Source of the DNA: Oscillospiraceae bacterium
GTDB lineage: Bacteria > Bacillota > Clostridia > Oscillospirales > Oscillospiraceae
Direction: 5' to 3'
DNA length: 64,000 nt
Assembly (NCBI GenBank): GCA_009779845.1
Contig: WRBE01000002.1
Location: forward strand, 1 to 64,000
Notes under the pieces: generated by a model
What the model was told of the DNA's origin: nothing
The model's database searches: none
The model's input: only the letters and a program-made list of their open reading frames with translations
Position numbers and translations under genes: made by a program
Part shown: positions 23,108-31,447 of the stretch, piece after piece
Layout: the number at the start of each line of letters is the position of its first letter
Position numbering within the stretch: position 1 is the first letter of the stretch

Positions 23108-24976
23108 CTACTCCTCCGCCAACGTCTCCCACTCTTCATATAGCCCGGCGAGCTGCGTATCCAGCTCCGCTTTCTGCTGCTCTAACGCCATCAATGCCTC
23201 ATAATCACTGGCCTTCGCTCCCATCTCGGTCTCCAGCTCCGCCTTTTGCTCTTCTAATCCGGCAATCTCTTTCTCCAGCTTGGCCAGTTGCCTTTCTACA
23301 GAGACCCCTTTCTTGCGTCCCGGTTTTTTCTCTTTCGGGGCCTTGTGCTTTTCAATCTGCGCAAACCGCTCTACCTGCGCCCGGTGGCGGAGGTATTCCT
23401 CATAAGTGCCTTGGAAGTCAGTGATTTTCCCATTCTCCACCGTCCAAATCCGGGTGGCAAATCGGCTGATGAAATACCGGTCATGGGACACAACCAACAG
23501 CGCCTCGTTGTAGTCCTCCAGTACCTCTTCCATCCATTCCCTGCTCTGGATATCCAAATGGTTTGTCGGCTCATCCAGAATGAGGAAGTTGACGTTCCCC
23601 TCCATGAGCATACACAACCGCAGGCGGCTCTGCTCACCGCCGGAGAGGGCTTTGACCGGGGTGAACACATCCTCCCCGTGGAACTTAAACGCCCCTAACC
23701 GATTCCGGGCAGTCTGGGCGGAGGCGCCCAGTTCATAAATCAAGGTGTCCACCATGTTGCGGCGGGGCTCTTCAAACCGGATAATCTGAGGCAGATAGGC
23801 TTTTTTCACCGTGGGGCCAAATTTGATTGTGCCCGTGTCCGGGTGCTCTTCCCCCATGATGAGTTTGAGCAGGGTGGATTTCCCCGTGCCGTTGTCGCCA
23901 ATGAGGGCAATGCGCTCACCGCCCACCACGTCTAGCGCTACGTCGTCAAATAATACGCGGCCATCAAACCCTTTGGTGAGGTGTTCCGCCGCCATTAGAC
24001 TATCGCCCCGGAAAGACTTTTCCGTGAGCCGTGCCTTGAGCTGTTTCTCCCCTGTGGGCCGTTCTGTCCGCTCCATCCGGGCCAGGCGTGACCGCATGGC
24101 CTTGGCTTTTTTTGCTACCTTTTTGTTCCCTGTCCCCCAGCCTGTCATCTGTTCAGCACGGGTGCTCAGGCGGTTGATCTCCACTTGCTCACGCTCCCAG
24201 CGGGCCAGTTGCTCTGCCTCCCGCCGGGCTTTTTCGTCGATGTAATAGCTGTAGTTCCCGCCGTAAAGTACCGCCTTGCCCCGGTCAATCTCAATGGTGC
24301 GGGTCACTACCGTGTCTAAAAAATACCGGTCGTGAGAAATAACCAACACCGTGCCGGGGAACTTTTCCAGATACCCCTCTAACCACTGGGTGCTCTTTAA
24401 GTCCAAGTGGTTGGTGGGTTCGTCTAGCAGCAAAATATCCGTCTTTTCTAAAATCAACCGGGCCAGATTCACCCGAGTCTTTTCCCCGCCGGAGAGGGTG
24501 GAGAATAGCTGTTCCCGCATGGCACTTGAGATATCCAGCCCATTGGCAACCCGATTTCGATCCATGTCCATCTCATACCCGCCCTGCCGCTCAAAGCTGG
24601 CTAGGGCCTTGTCGTATCGGGTGAGGGTGTCCCCCTCTGCCCCCGCCGCCATCTCTTCACCGAGACGTTCAAACTCTTCTTGCAGTTCATACAGGCGACT
24701 GTGGGCACTCTTTAGCACATCCTCTGTGGTGTAGTCCGCCGGGTACTTGGGAATCTGGGAAATCAGGCCGATGCGCTTCCCCGTGCCAAAGACAATCTCA
24801 CCCTCGTCTTTTTCAATCTCGCCTACCAGCAAGCGGAACAGGGTGGTCTTCCCCGCCCCGTTTTTACCGAGCAAGCCCACCCGCTCCCCTGCCTGAATCT
24901 CAAAGGTCACGCCGTCTAATATATTTTTGTCTACCTCAAAGGCCTTGACCAGCCCTTGCACGCTAATATCAATCAT
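23108..24976 (-). CDS. ABC-F family ATPase
   Basis: 622 residues, two ABC domains on one chain without membrane segments. First domain: Walker A GKNGAGKTT, signature LSGGEKTRVNLARL, Walker B LLLDEPTNHLDL. Second: GDNGTGKST, LSGGEQSRLRLCML, LDEPTNHLDI. Between them lies the P-site tRNA interaction motif region (about 240-320). A C-terminal coiled coil (KLEKEIAGLEEQKAELETEM) resembles Uup/YdiF. ABC-F proteins act on the ribosome, resolving stalled complexes or protecting from antibiotics; a housekeeping YdiF/Uup role is more likely than resistance, but this is inference. Confidence 0.92.
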   Translation of the reverse strand: MIDISVQGLVKAFEVDKNILDGVTFEIQAGERVGLLGKNGAGKTTLFRLLVGEIEKDEGEIVFGTGKRIGLISQIPKYPADYTTEDVLKSAHSRLYELQEEFERLGEEMAAGAEGDTLTRYDKALASFERQGGYEMDMDRNRVANGLDISSAMREQLFSTLSGGEKTRVNLARLILEKTDILLLDEPTNHLDLKSTQWLEGYLEKFPGTVLVISHDRYFLDTVVTRTIEIDRGKAVLYGGNYSYYIDEKARREAEQLARWEREQVEINRLSTRAEQMTGWGTGNKKVAKKAKAMRSRLARMERTERPTGEKQLKARLTEKSFRGDSLMAAEHLTKGFDGRVLFDDVALDVVGGERIALIGDNGTGKSTLLKLIMGEEHPDTGTIKFGPTVKKAYLPQIIRFEEPRRNMVDTLIYELGASAQTARNRLGAFKFHGEDVFTPVKALSGGEQSRLRLCMLMEGNVNFLILDEPTNHLDIQSREWMEEVLEDYNEALLVVSHDRYFISRFATRIWTVENGKITDFQGTYEEYLRHRAQVERFAQIEKHKAPKEKKPGRKKGVSVERQLAKLEKEIAGLEEQKAELETEMGAKASDYEALMALEQQKAELDTQLAGLYEEWETLAEE

Positions 24977-25011
24977 CGCATAAAGTCCTTTATCTGCGGC
25001 ATACTAGAACC

Positions 25012-25143
25012 ATGAAACAATACTTGACGAAACTGGCCCTACGCCTCGTCTGGCAGCGCATCCGCCGACAGGTGGCGGTGTTTGCGCTCATCATTTTGCT
25101 TGTAAGTACACTTCATCTCACCCGGTGGCATAGACTGGATTAG
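25012..25143 (+). CDS. Possible small membrane peptide
   Basis: A 43-codon frame opening at an ATG (MKQYLTKLALRLVWQRIRRQ, then VAVFALIILLVST). It has a basic amphipathic start and one hydrophobic segment. No clear ribosome binding site is seen. It may be a remnant. The rest of 25144-25339 shows no gene. Confidence 0.3.
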   Translation: MKQYLTKLALRLVWQRIRRQVAVFALIILLVSTLHLTRWHRLD

Positions 25144-25339
25144 TCCCGCCATGCGGGGCAACTCACCATAGGAGGGCACAAAGACCATGTTACCCTGTAG
25201 AAGATGGGCATCCTGGCGATGCCGTTGCGGTTGCAGACGATGCATCTGCCGTCGCCGCCGCTTTTGGTGCTGATAAGATACCTAGGACGGCTACCTGTCG
25301 TCCATACATACGCCCTCCTATGGCCTTTGGAGAACGCCC

Positions 25340-25546
25340 ATGCGCCCCACTGAACTCAACGCTTTGACCACAGTCATTGTAAACTACCTCTATACTAGCC
25401 TAGAGGAGCGAGAATACACCAACCTCGCCATCTTCCTCTCCCTACTCAGCAAAGAAATGCTGGCCATGGAAGCATTTCGAGAACTTTGCCGCATTGAGCG
25501 GGCGATAGAAAAGGAACAAGCAGAGGAAAAAACGGAGAAATCCTAG
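25340..25546 (+). CDS. Small DUF6774-like protein
   Basis: 68 residues (MRPTELNALTTVIVNYLYTS, a LAIFLSLLSKEMLAMEAF core, and a charged tail). The ELxALxTxI start and the xLAxFLxxLxxxMLAMExxR pattern resemble DUF6774, small helical proteins of unknown role common in Clostridia. It converges on mgsA and overlaps its stop by 4 bp. The family assignment is from pattern memory and is moderate. Confidence 0.55.
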   Translation: MRPTELNALTTVIVNYLYTSLEEREYTNLAIFLSLLSKEMLAMEAFRELCRIERAIEKEQAEEKTEKS

Positions 25547-26022
25547 TCTTTCAATTCCGCAAACCGGTCGGCAATGGCCTGATTATAGTTTGGTACCAGC
25601 CGTTCATAGTCGGTGTCCATATAGGAACTAGTCAACATAAAATCCGCAGAAGCCTCATTCATAGCAATGGGGATATTATACAGCACTGCCACCCGCAACA
25701 GGGCTTTCACGTCTGGGTCATGGGGCTGTGCGGCCAACGGGTCCCAGAAAAAGATCATAAAATCAATCCGCCCTTCGGCGATTCTGGCCCCGATTTGCTG
25801 GTCGCCCCCTAACGGCCCGCTGTTATAGCCCCGCACAGGCAGGCCGGTTTTCCTAGTCAACAGCTTCGCCGTGGTTCCGGTGCCGCAGAGCGCGTGGCGG
25901 CCCAGCTCTTCTTTGTTCTCATACGCCCACCGGAGCAGGTCGGCCTTTTTCGTATCGTGGGCAATCAGCGCAATATGCTTCTCCGGGCCCAGCGGCAATG
26001 GGATGATTGGGATATCATTCAT
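25543..26022 (-). CDS. mgsA: Methylglyoxal synthase
   Basis: 159 residues. The start IALIAHDTKKADLL, the phosphate-binding GTGTTAKLL, the catalytic-Asp segment GPLGGDQQIGARI and FFWDPLAAQPHDPDVKALLR are all diagnostic. It converts dihydroxyacetone phosphate into methylglyoxal and phosphate, a bypass of lower glycolysis used when sugar phosphates build up. Monocistronic, with a good AGGGGAT-type ribosome binding site. Confidence 0.97.
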   Translation of the reverse strand: MNDIPIIPLPLGPEKHIALIAHDTKKADLLRWAYENKEELGRHALCGTGTTAKLLTRKTGLPVRGYNSGPLGGDQQIGARIAEGRIDFMIFFWDPLAAQPHDPDVKALLRVAVLYNIPIAMNEASADFMLTSSYMDTDYERLVPNYNQAIADRFAELKD

Positions 26023-26211
26023 GGGTCAATCCCCTCCTTTTCTCTTCCTTTCAGTATAGCGCAATCCCGGAATTTTTACAAGCAACCCTTTGTATTCACG
26101 AGTACTTCCCTGCTCTGCTAAACAACGGTAAATTTTTTCGCCGCCCCCACTTGCTTTTTGCAGACGAATATGGTAACATTGTCTGGCGTCTACAACAAGA
26201 TGCAACCATAT

Positions 26212-26287
26212 CCGGGTGTGGCGCAGTTGGTAGCGTGCTTGACTGGGGGTCAAGAGGCCGCAGGTTCAAGTCCTGTCACTCGGACCA
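26212..26287 (+). tRNA. tRNA-Pro (anticodon GGG)
   Basis: Acceptor CCGGGTG/CACTCGG, anticodon stem CTTGA/TCAAG with loop CTGGGGG (anticodon GGG), T-loop GGTTCAAGTCC and encoded CCA. Confidence 0.95.
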
Positions 26288-26288
26288 T

Positions 26289-26327
26289 CCCCTTGAAGCA
26301 GAACTTGAGTTTCAAGGGGACTTTTTT
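26289..26327 (+). terminator. Terminator of tRNA-Pro
   Basis: CCCCTTGAA / TTCAAGGGG stem followed by TTTTTT, directly after the CCA end. Confidence 0.85.
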
Positions 26328-26358
26328 ATGTTGAAATGTCTAGATTTTTCGTTGCTAG

Positions 26359-26373
26359 GTTCTGTATCACCAC
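26359..26373 (+). repeat. Left direct repeat of a small islet
   Basis: GTTCTGTATCACCAC, identical to 27138-27152. The two copies bracket the hypothetical membrane-protein gene next to tRNA-Pro. Confidence 0.5.
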
Positions 26374-26464
26374 CTCTATCTTTTGATCTATATGAAACAT
26401 TTCACTTGACCCCGCCGCTTGTACATGCTAGCATATTTGACAAAGAAACATAGGAGATTTCATT

Positions 26465-27079
26465 ATGGCGGAGTGGATATTGATTATTATAACAAGTGTT
26501 TATACAATTGCAACGATTGCTATTTGCTTTTCCAATTATCGTTCAGCAAAGGCAATGAGGGCACAGGTTGCAGAGATGAAGCGTCAATATGACGAGGAAA
26601 ATAGGCCACGTATTGCCGCTGAATTGATTTATGAGCGGAAAATGGTTTATAGCCTCCGGCTAATAAATCATGGAAAACGAATAGCAACTAACGTCAGCGT
26701 TGCGTTTGAACAAAGTTTTTTGGATAGCCTCAAGGAATATGAATTTCGCTCTGCGCTAGAGGGGCAGAAAGACCGAATGTGTATTATTGGGATTGGACAG
26801 GAATACATTTTTCCTATTGGTTCAAATGAGTTGCGAAAAAACCCTGATCAGGTTACTATCTCTGGGAACATAACTTATTTCAGCGGTGGGGAAAAGTATG
26901 ATGAAAGTTTTATGATTGACTTTGGAGCATATGCAACTTTTTTTTCGATGGATAGCGATACTGATAGATATCAGAAAAAAATGGACGCACAAACCGAAGA
27001 ATTAAGGAAAATTAGCGCTGCATTAACCAGCATGAGCTCTAAAGCAAACAGTGTCGAGGTTATGAATGAAGATATTTGA
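26465..27079 (+). CDS. Membrane-anchored protein of unknown function
   Basis: 204 residues. One N-terminal membrane helix (about 4-25, ILIIITSVYTIATIAICF), a short coiled segment (AMRAQVAEMKRQYDEENRPR), then a beta-rich domain and a C-terminal coiled coil (DRYQKKMDAQTEELRKISAA). This layout is common in accessory proteins of Clostridia whose role is unknown. The gene is AT-rich and bracketed by 15-bp direct repeats, which suggests acquisition. Start at ATG 26465 after AGGAGATTTCATT. Confidence 0.75.
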   Translation: MAEWILIIITSVYTIATIAICFSNYRSAKAMRAQVAEMKRQYDEENRPRIAAELIYERKMVYSLRLINHGKRIATNVSVAFEQSFLDSLKEYEFRSALEGQKDRMCIIGIGQEYIFPIGSNELRKNPDQVTISGNITYFSGGEKYDESFMIDFGAYATFFSMDSDTDRYQKKMDAQTEELRKISAALTSMSSKANSVEVMNEDI

Positions 27080-27137
27080 TGTTATTTCAGCTTATCGACT
27101 GCCCGCAAAGCATTGATTTTGTTGGATTTTTCAAAAA

Positions 27138-27152
27138 GTTCTGTATCACCAC
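27138..27152 (+). repeat. Right direct repeat of a small islet
   Basis: Second copy of GTTCTGTATCACCAC, followed shortly by a terminator-like hairpin. Confidence 0.5.
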
Positions 27153-27167
27153 TCCGACCAGAGAGAA

Positions 27168-27194
27168 AGCCGTCGATTTTTATCGGCGGCTTTT
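27168..27194 (+). terminator. Terminator-like hairpin
   Basis: AGCCGTCG-atttttat-CGGCGGCT followed by TTTT. It would end transcripts coming from the islet gene. Confidence 0.6.
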
Positions 27195-27337
27195 GCTATG
27201 TCTTGTATTGCAAGGAGCTGAGAACGGTAGTTCCCATAATTCAACTCGAACGCAAGGTGAGAGTGGCAGGGATATGTGATGTTAATTTGCCTTATTTTGG
27301 TACGATGCGTGCAGGAAACTTATACTTAGCTAACCGC

Positions 27338-27799
27338 TCATTGCAGAAGGCTTTTTTTGTATGCGTTTAGGATTTCCACATATCGCTCGCCTGTTTTTTT
27401 ATAATAGAGTTCATTTAAGCCAGACATTGCAGCTATACCCAAGCTAATAATTCCAACACCTATGAGCCATAAATAAGCCCAATCTGTCGGCAAAGCGAAA
27501 GACGTTAAAAAGCATATGGCAATTAGAAATATCAGCGAAATATTGAATAGTAAGATTCGCTTAAAGAACCGCCATTTCTTAATTATTGTTTCGCCGAAAA
27601 ACACTTCCCATAAAATGGCTATAGCGATTGCAAGAGTTGCTCCTTGCCATATAAAAGCAAAAGGTATGCTATATTCAAACTCTGCCCCTGTAAGTCGGGC
27701 ATATAATATTCCAACGACCATATAAAAACCGATAAGTCCAAACAATACCCCGCCAGCTATCAGTTTCATTGGCATAACAAAAGTTATCAATTTTTTCAT
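27338..27799 (-). CDS. DUF3021-like four-helix membrane protein
   Basis: 153 residues with four hydrophobic segments, matching DUF3021, which is typically encoded beside LytTR regulators. The second of two such proteins here; they share a layout but little sequence. Start at ATG 27799, with AAGGATGG upstream; an earlier ATG (27811) overlaps that site. Lies 14 bp after the previous gene. Role unknown; DUF3021 proteins are thought to modulate the partner regulator or a co-regulated transporter. Confidence 0.7.
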   Translation of the reverse strand: MKKLITFVMPMKLIAGGVLFGLIGFYMVVGILYARLTGAEFEYSIPFAFIWQGATLAIAIAILWEVFFGETIIKKWRFFKRILLFNISLIFLIAICFLTSFALPTDWAYLWLIGVGIISLGIAAMSGLNELYYKKTGERYVEILNAYKKSLLQ

Positions 27800-27813
27800 A
27801 TCTATCACCATCC

Positions 27814-28257
27814 TTAACTAATTTCCCAGAGTAATGCGCTTCTTGAGCCAGTTATTCTAAAGTATTTGTTACTTGATACAGCAACAGCCGTACCAAATGC
27901 GAATGTTGAGATAATGCCACTTACAATCCATATAACATGTCCTTCCGTCCCACTAATAACTGGAAGCAGCATAGATGTGACAAATAATGCCGCTAACGTT
28001 ATGAAAGCCAACGAATATCTTGCAAAGAAGCTCCATGACTTGACAAGTGAGAAGCATAATACCCACATGGAAGAGGCAATCATAGACACAACCATGCCTT
28101 GTATGAGAAAGACAAATGATATGTGATAATAGAACCCCTCTCCACTCACGAAAGCAAATAATGCACCTATTGCGATATATAAGCAGATCGTACCCATGAA
28201 CATTCCGGCTCCTAAGGTCTTACAACTGAGTTCTATTTTCTTGCTCATTTTTTTCAT
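27814..28257 (-). CDS. DUF3021-like membrane protein
   Basis: 147 residues, four membrane segments (FMGTICLYIAIGALFAFVSG first). The start overlaps the LytTR gene's stop (ATGA), and GAGGGTGGG lies upstream, so it is translated with the regulator. This LytTR-DUF3021 arrangement is well known in Firmicutes; the membrane protein is taken to act as a partner that holds or signals to the regulator. Confidence 0.75.
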   Translation of the reverse strand: MKKMSKKIELSCKTLGAGMFMGTICLYIAIGALFAFVSGEGFYYHISFVFLIQGMVVSMIASSMWVLCFSLVKSWSFFARYSLAFITLAALFVTSMLLPVISGTEGHVIWIVSGIISTFAFGTAVAVSSNKYFRITGSRSALLWEIS

Positions 28258-28688
28258 TTTATTCCCACCCTCTCTTTGAATGATTTTGCATATTGTCTTG
28301 AAATGATAATCTTTTCTCCACTTTCCATCTCTGCTTCAATCCTACCGCCGAAATCAGGGCATAGAGATTTGATTTTTGCAATATTTATAATCTGCGATTT
28401 TGCACAGCGGAAAAATCCGGCGGTATCTAACATTTCCTCTAATTCGTAGAGTTTCAAATTTGTTTCGTACATTTCATTTGCGGTATACAAAAAACATTGC
28501 TTGTCAACAGATTCAATGTAGAGTACCTCTCGTCTATCTATCAGATGCGTTTTGTAGTTCTTTGTACAAGAGAGCGTTTGACTGCTGCCCAAACATAAAG
28601 CTTCCAGTTTCCGAACTTCATCTGTGACTTCCCGGCACTGAATGATAACCGCAGTATCTGGAAAGCCTTGGCATACTTCAACCCTCAA
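28254..28688 (-). CDS. LytTR-family DNA-binding regulator
   Basis: About 144 residues. The C-terminal 95 form a LytTR domain (VLYIESVDKQCFLYT, LKLYELEEMLDTAGFFRCAKSQIINI); there is no receiver domain. I prefer the TTG at 28688, giving LRVEVCQGF, because AAAGGGGG lies five or six bases upstream; the ATG at 28718 lacks such a site. First gene of a three-gene operon with two DUF3021 proteins. It likely regulates its own operon. Confidence 0.8.
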   Translation of the reverse strand: MRVEVCQGFPDTAVIIQCREVTDEVRKLEALCLGSSQTLSCTKNYKTHLIDRREVLYIESVDKQCFLYTANEMYETNLKLYELEEMLDTAGFFRCAKSQIINIAKIKSLCPDFGGRIEAEMESGEKIIISRQYAKSFKERVGIK

Positions 28689-28719
28689 ATCGCAACCCCC
28701 TTTCGTTTGACTTGTCATT

Positions 28720-29069
28720 AGTATATCGTTTTTCTGCTCCTAACACAATGCAACTAAGAATAGAAAAACAGCCACTTGGTGATAATAGCGGCTTTGCACA
28801 GCATACGCATTTTAGCATACAGCCAACAATGCTTGGTTATTTAGGGGAATTAGGTTTGAATAGCAATGCAAAACGCCGTCTTTTGATCCAACCGGACGGC
28901 ATTAAGAGTCGTTTTTGTGAATACCGCCTATTCCAAAGTCTATAAAACATGGTAGTTTCAAGGATTTTTCTGCTGCTTTTCCTATTTTCATGCCTTTCCA
29001 TCTGCCCAGAATAAAGCGCAGGACGTCGCAGTAACATGGTGTAAATAGCTAACAAAAGCCTCACAAAAA
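28720..29069. other. Intergenic stretch without a gene
   Basis: No supported coding region. It holds a GCCGTC/GACGGC hairpin (28875-28900) and AT-rich sequence. The look is that of an old mobile-element remnant, but no ends are visible. Confidence 0.35.
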
Positions 29070-29119
29070 CCCCACAGCCGGTTCAACGCAAAGTGTGTGC
29101 GACTGGCTGTGGGGTTTTT
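29070..29119. terminator. Bidirectional terminator after the amidase gene
   Basis: CCCCACAGCC and GGCTGTGGGG form a 10-bp stem with T-runs on both sides, about 50 bp past the amidase stop codon. Confidence 0.75.
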
Positions 29120-29169
29120 AACTTAGCGGCAACTTGCCGCTTCTTTGTTCAAGTGATCAATATGCTTCT

Positions 29170-29892
29170 CTATTCTCTCCTTGCTTGAGCAGCCCTGTGT
29201 GCCATGATGGCTACCTCTTGCCGAGTTGCGTACCCCTGGGGCCGTGTACCGTCTGTAATCCCGGCGTTAACCGCCTCGGTAAGCTCGCCTTGCGCCCATG
29301 GGGATGGCGTGGTTCCGTGTCCGGCAAGTCTATCCTCCAACATCTGTGCAATCATCGCTTTTACTTGTGCTTCTGTCATCTCTGGCCCCTCCTGTGGATC
29401 ATTGTTTTGCTCCCCTCTAAATTGCAACCGCCGCACCTCGTCCATGGGGAAATACCGCCCCGGACACGCCGTGGCCGCTATATCACGATGCCCCCAGATT
29501 GGCAGTGCGCCAAATTGCGGCCCAAGGTGATCCCGCAACAGCCACACCAAGGCGTTAAACTGCGCATCCGGCATTACCCGGTCAACGGTCTCATAGTTAC
29601 CCTCTACGCAAATGCCGATGGTGTCCGCATTATGGCCGGCGGCGTGAGACCCCACCCAGTCGATGGGCCGCCCTCGGAAAATATCACCGTTTCGCCGGAC
29701 ATAAAAATGATAGCCACACCCGGCCCAGCCGTTGTCTAGGTGCCACCGGTGGATGTCGTTGATTGAGATCGGTTGCGCTGACCCGCGCTGGTTGCCCACA
29801 TGGTGCAACACATAAGCCGTTGTCCGAGACCTATAACCGGGGTTGTTGCGGAACTGCAACGCCGGGTTTGGTGTTTGGATTGTATAATTCAT
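29170..29892 (-). CDS. N-acetylmuramoyl-L-alanine amidase (Amidase_2)
   Basis: 240 residues. Catalytic domain about 1-165: YVLHHVGNQRG (zinc His), HFYVRRNGDIFRGRP, SHAAGHNADTIGICVEGNY and the C-terminal zinc ligands WGHRDIAATACPGRYFP. The tail (MTEAQVKAMIAQMLEDRL, ELTEAVNAGITDGTRPQGYATRQE) is SLH-like or phage-tail-like. It cuts the amide bond between muramic acid and the stem peptide. Such proteins come from prophage lysis modules. Start at ATG 29892 with AAAGGAG upstream; the frame continues open 52 codons further upstream into a membrane segment (see the remnant feature). Confidence 0.9.
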   Translation of the reverse strand: MNYTIQTPNPALQFRNNPGYRSRTTAYVLHHVGNQRGSAQPISINDIHRWHLDNGWAGCGYHFYVRRNGDIFRGRPIDWVGSHAAGHNADTIGICVEGNYETVDRVMPDAQFNALVWLLRDHLGPQFGALPIWGHRDIAATACPGRYFPMDEVRRLQFRGEQNNDPQEGPEMTEAQVKAMIAQMLEDRLAGHGTTPSPWAQGELTEAVNAGITDGTRPQGYATRQEVAIMAHRAAQARRE

Positions 29893-30116
29893 TCTTTTCT
29901 CTCCTTTGCTGATGCTTCTTTCTCTTCGTAGCCTTGATAGTAGCGGATTCAGACGAACGCAAACGAACGAAGGCGTTTCCTTGAACTCCTCCATGCTCAC
30001 CAGAATACACACCAGCCCCGCCAGCAACGTAGCCGACAATACCACCATTCAGGCTACTCCATTTAATGCTGCTGATGCGCTAATTGTTGCTATGACATCG
30101 CCTGTGTTTTCAAAGA
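29893..30116 (-). pseudogene. Remnant of a lysis-module membrane gene
   Basis: Directly upstream of the amidase and in frame with it, 52 codons read VVLSATLLAGLVCILVSMEEF and a basic stretch. Before that, a short frame (FENTGDVIATISASAALNGV) ends in a stop codon. Together they look like decayed pieces of a holin-like gene next to an endolysin. The family is not certain. Confidence 0.4.
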
Positions 30117-30150
30117 TAAGTTAACAGCGTAACCGCCTCGCACACAAAAA

Positions 30151-30183
30151 AGAAAGTTAACCCAAATCTCAGGTTAACTTTCT
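30151..30183 (-). terminator. Terminator of the yfcE-like gene
   Basis: AGAAAGTTAACC and GGTTAACTTTCT pair perfectly; on the minus strand TTTTTT follows. Confidence 0.8.
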
Positions 30184-30251
30184 CTCTTTTTATAATCCGG
30201 GGCTTGTGGAGCTCCCCCTCCCCTACTATCCCATCACAAACCAGCATAGAC

Positions 30252-30704
30252 TTAAAACATAATATGTCTGCAAACAATCTCCCCATCCAAAATCTCAACC
30301 AATGCGCAACTCTCTCTGGCACTACCGGGGTTACATACGTGCATCGCACCAATCTGCTCATAATGTGCCCGATGGGTATGCCCAAACAGCAACAAATCGG
30401 CCTGGGCATCTTGCCCCATGCTGATGAGAAGGGCCAGACCCTGCTTGACATTATAGTGGTGGCCGTGGGTCATGATGATACGCTTCCCCTCCACCACAAA
30501 GTCAGCTACCACCGGGTGGCCAGAGTCGTAATCGCAGTTGCCGCGCACCACCCGCAGGGGGATATGCGGGAACACATCCGCAAATACCATTGTGTCATAG
30601 TCGTGGTCGCCCAGATGCAAGATAAGGTCGGGCTGAAGCGCTTCTACTGCGTTTTTCACGGGATTTATCATGTTATGGGAATCGGAACAGACTAGGATTT
30701 TCAT
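30252..30704 (-). CDS. YfcE-type metallophosphoesterase
   Basis: 150 residues. All metal-binding motifs of the MJ0936/YfcE phosphodiesterases are present: CSDSHN, HLGDHDYD, GNCDYD, MTHGHHYN and FGHTHRA. It hydrolyses phosphodiester bonds of unknown natural substrate. Start at ATG 30704 after GAGGTGAC. Single gene with its own terminator. Confidence 0.92.
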   Translation of the reverse strand: MKILVCSDSHNMINPVKNAVEALQPDLILHLGDHDYDTMVFADVFPHIPLRVVRGNCDYDSGHPVVADFVVEGKRIIMTHGHHYNVKQGLALLISMGQDAQADLLLFGHTHRAHYEQIGAMHVCNPGSARESCALVEILDGEIVCRHIMF

Positions 30705-30789
30705 AAGATTTGTCACCTCACAGAGGAATATTACATATACTGAAACGAAAAATAGGGCGTGGATTCAAGCCAAAAAAGGAGAAACAAAT

Positions 30790-31038
30790 ATGGATATCAA
30801 TCATGCCGCAGAACTGGCGGCCAAACGGGCCAATGACCTAGGCCAGATTGTGCGTACAGAGGACGGGAAGAAAGTAAAAACCATGATGGAGCAAGATGCC
30901 CCGAAACTCAAACAGGCCATGCAAACCGGGGACATGTCGGCACTCAAACAGACCTTTGACAGCCTGATGCAGACGGAAGAGGGCGCACGCCTCATTGGCA
31001 GCATACAGCAGATTATGAAGAACGCAGACGGGAAATAA
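30790..31038 (+). CDS. Small conserved helical protein, first of a trio
   Basis: 82 residues, all helical (MDINHAAELAAKRANDLGQI, then a LKQAMQTGDMSALKQTFDSL segment). No signal or membrane segment. AAAGGAG precedes the ATG. It is followed at 31 bp by a second and then a third unknown gene in the same direction. I believe similar trios occur in other Oscillospiraceae, but no function is known to me. Confidence 0.7.
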   Translation: MDINHAAELAAKRANDLGQIVRTEDGKKVKTMMEQDAPKLKQAMQTGDMSALKQTFDSLMQTEEGARLIGSIQQIMKNADGK

Positions 31039-31069
31039 TCGTACATATTGAGCACACAGGAGCCGTGAC

Positions 31070-31429
31070 ATGGGGGAGTTCGAGGATAAATTAAACGGGA
31101 TTTTAAATAATCCCCAAGAGATGGAAAAAATTATGGCCATCGCCCGAAACTTTATGGGGGGCGGTAACTCTGCCGCTCCCACTGGGGCCCCGCCGCCTAT
31201 CAGGGATACGCCGCCTGTAGAGGGCGGCGGGTTAGACGGGTTACTAGGCGGCCTTGACCCGGGGCTGATGGCGAAACTGGCCAAGGGTTTGGCTGGCGGT
31301 GTGGGAACAGCGGCACTGCTCCAGTCCATTTCACCCCATTTAAAAAGCGAGCGGCAGGGTCAACTAAAACGAGCCATCACCGTGGCCCAAATGGTGCGGG
31401 TGGCCCGGTCTATGTTTAGCAGTGAGTAG
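31070..31429 (+). CDS. Conserved protein of unknown function, second of a trio
   Basis: 119 residues. An N-terminal helix FEDKLNGILNNPQEMEKIMA, then a Gly/Pro-rich linker, then a helical C-terminal domain (SPHLKSERQGQLKRAITVAQ, followed by MVRVARSMF). The N-terminal pattern is like that of the first gene's family. ATG with CAGGAG upstream. Probably cytoplasmic. Function unknown. Confidence 0.7.
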   Translation: MGEFEDKLNGILNNPQEMEKIMAIARNFMGGGNSAAPTGAPPPIRDTPPVEGGGLDGLLGGLDPGLMAKLAKGLAGGVGTAALLQSISPHLKSERQGQLKRAITVAQMVRVARSMFSSE

Positions 31430-31447
31430 GGAGAGGCGGTGTGTGCC

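Noticed and set aside
29134..29739. A 201-codon plus-strand frame opposite the amidase gene.
   Set aside because: It is the antisense of a clear amidase and has no start signal.
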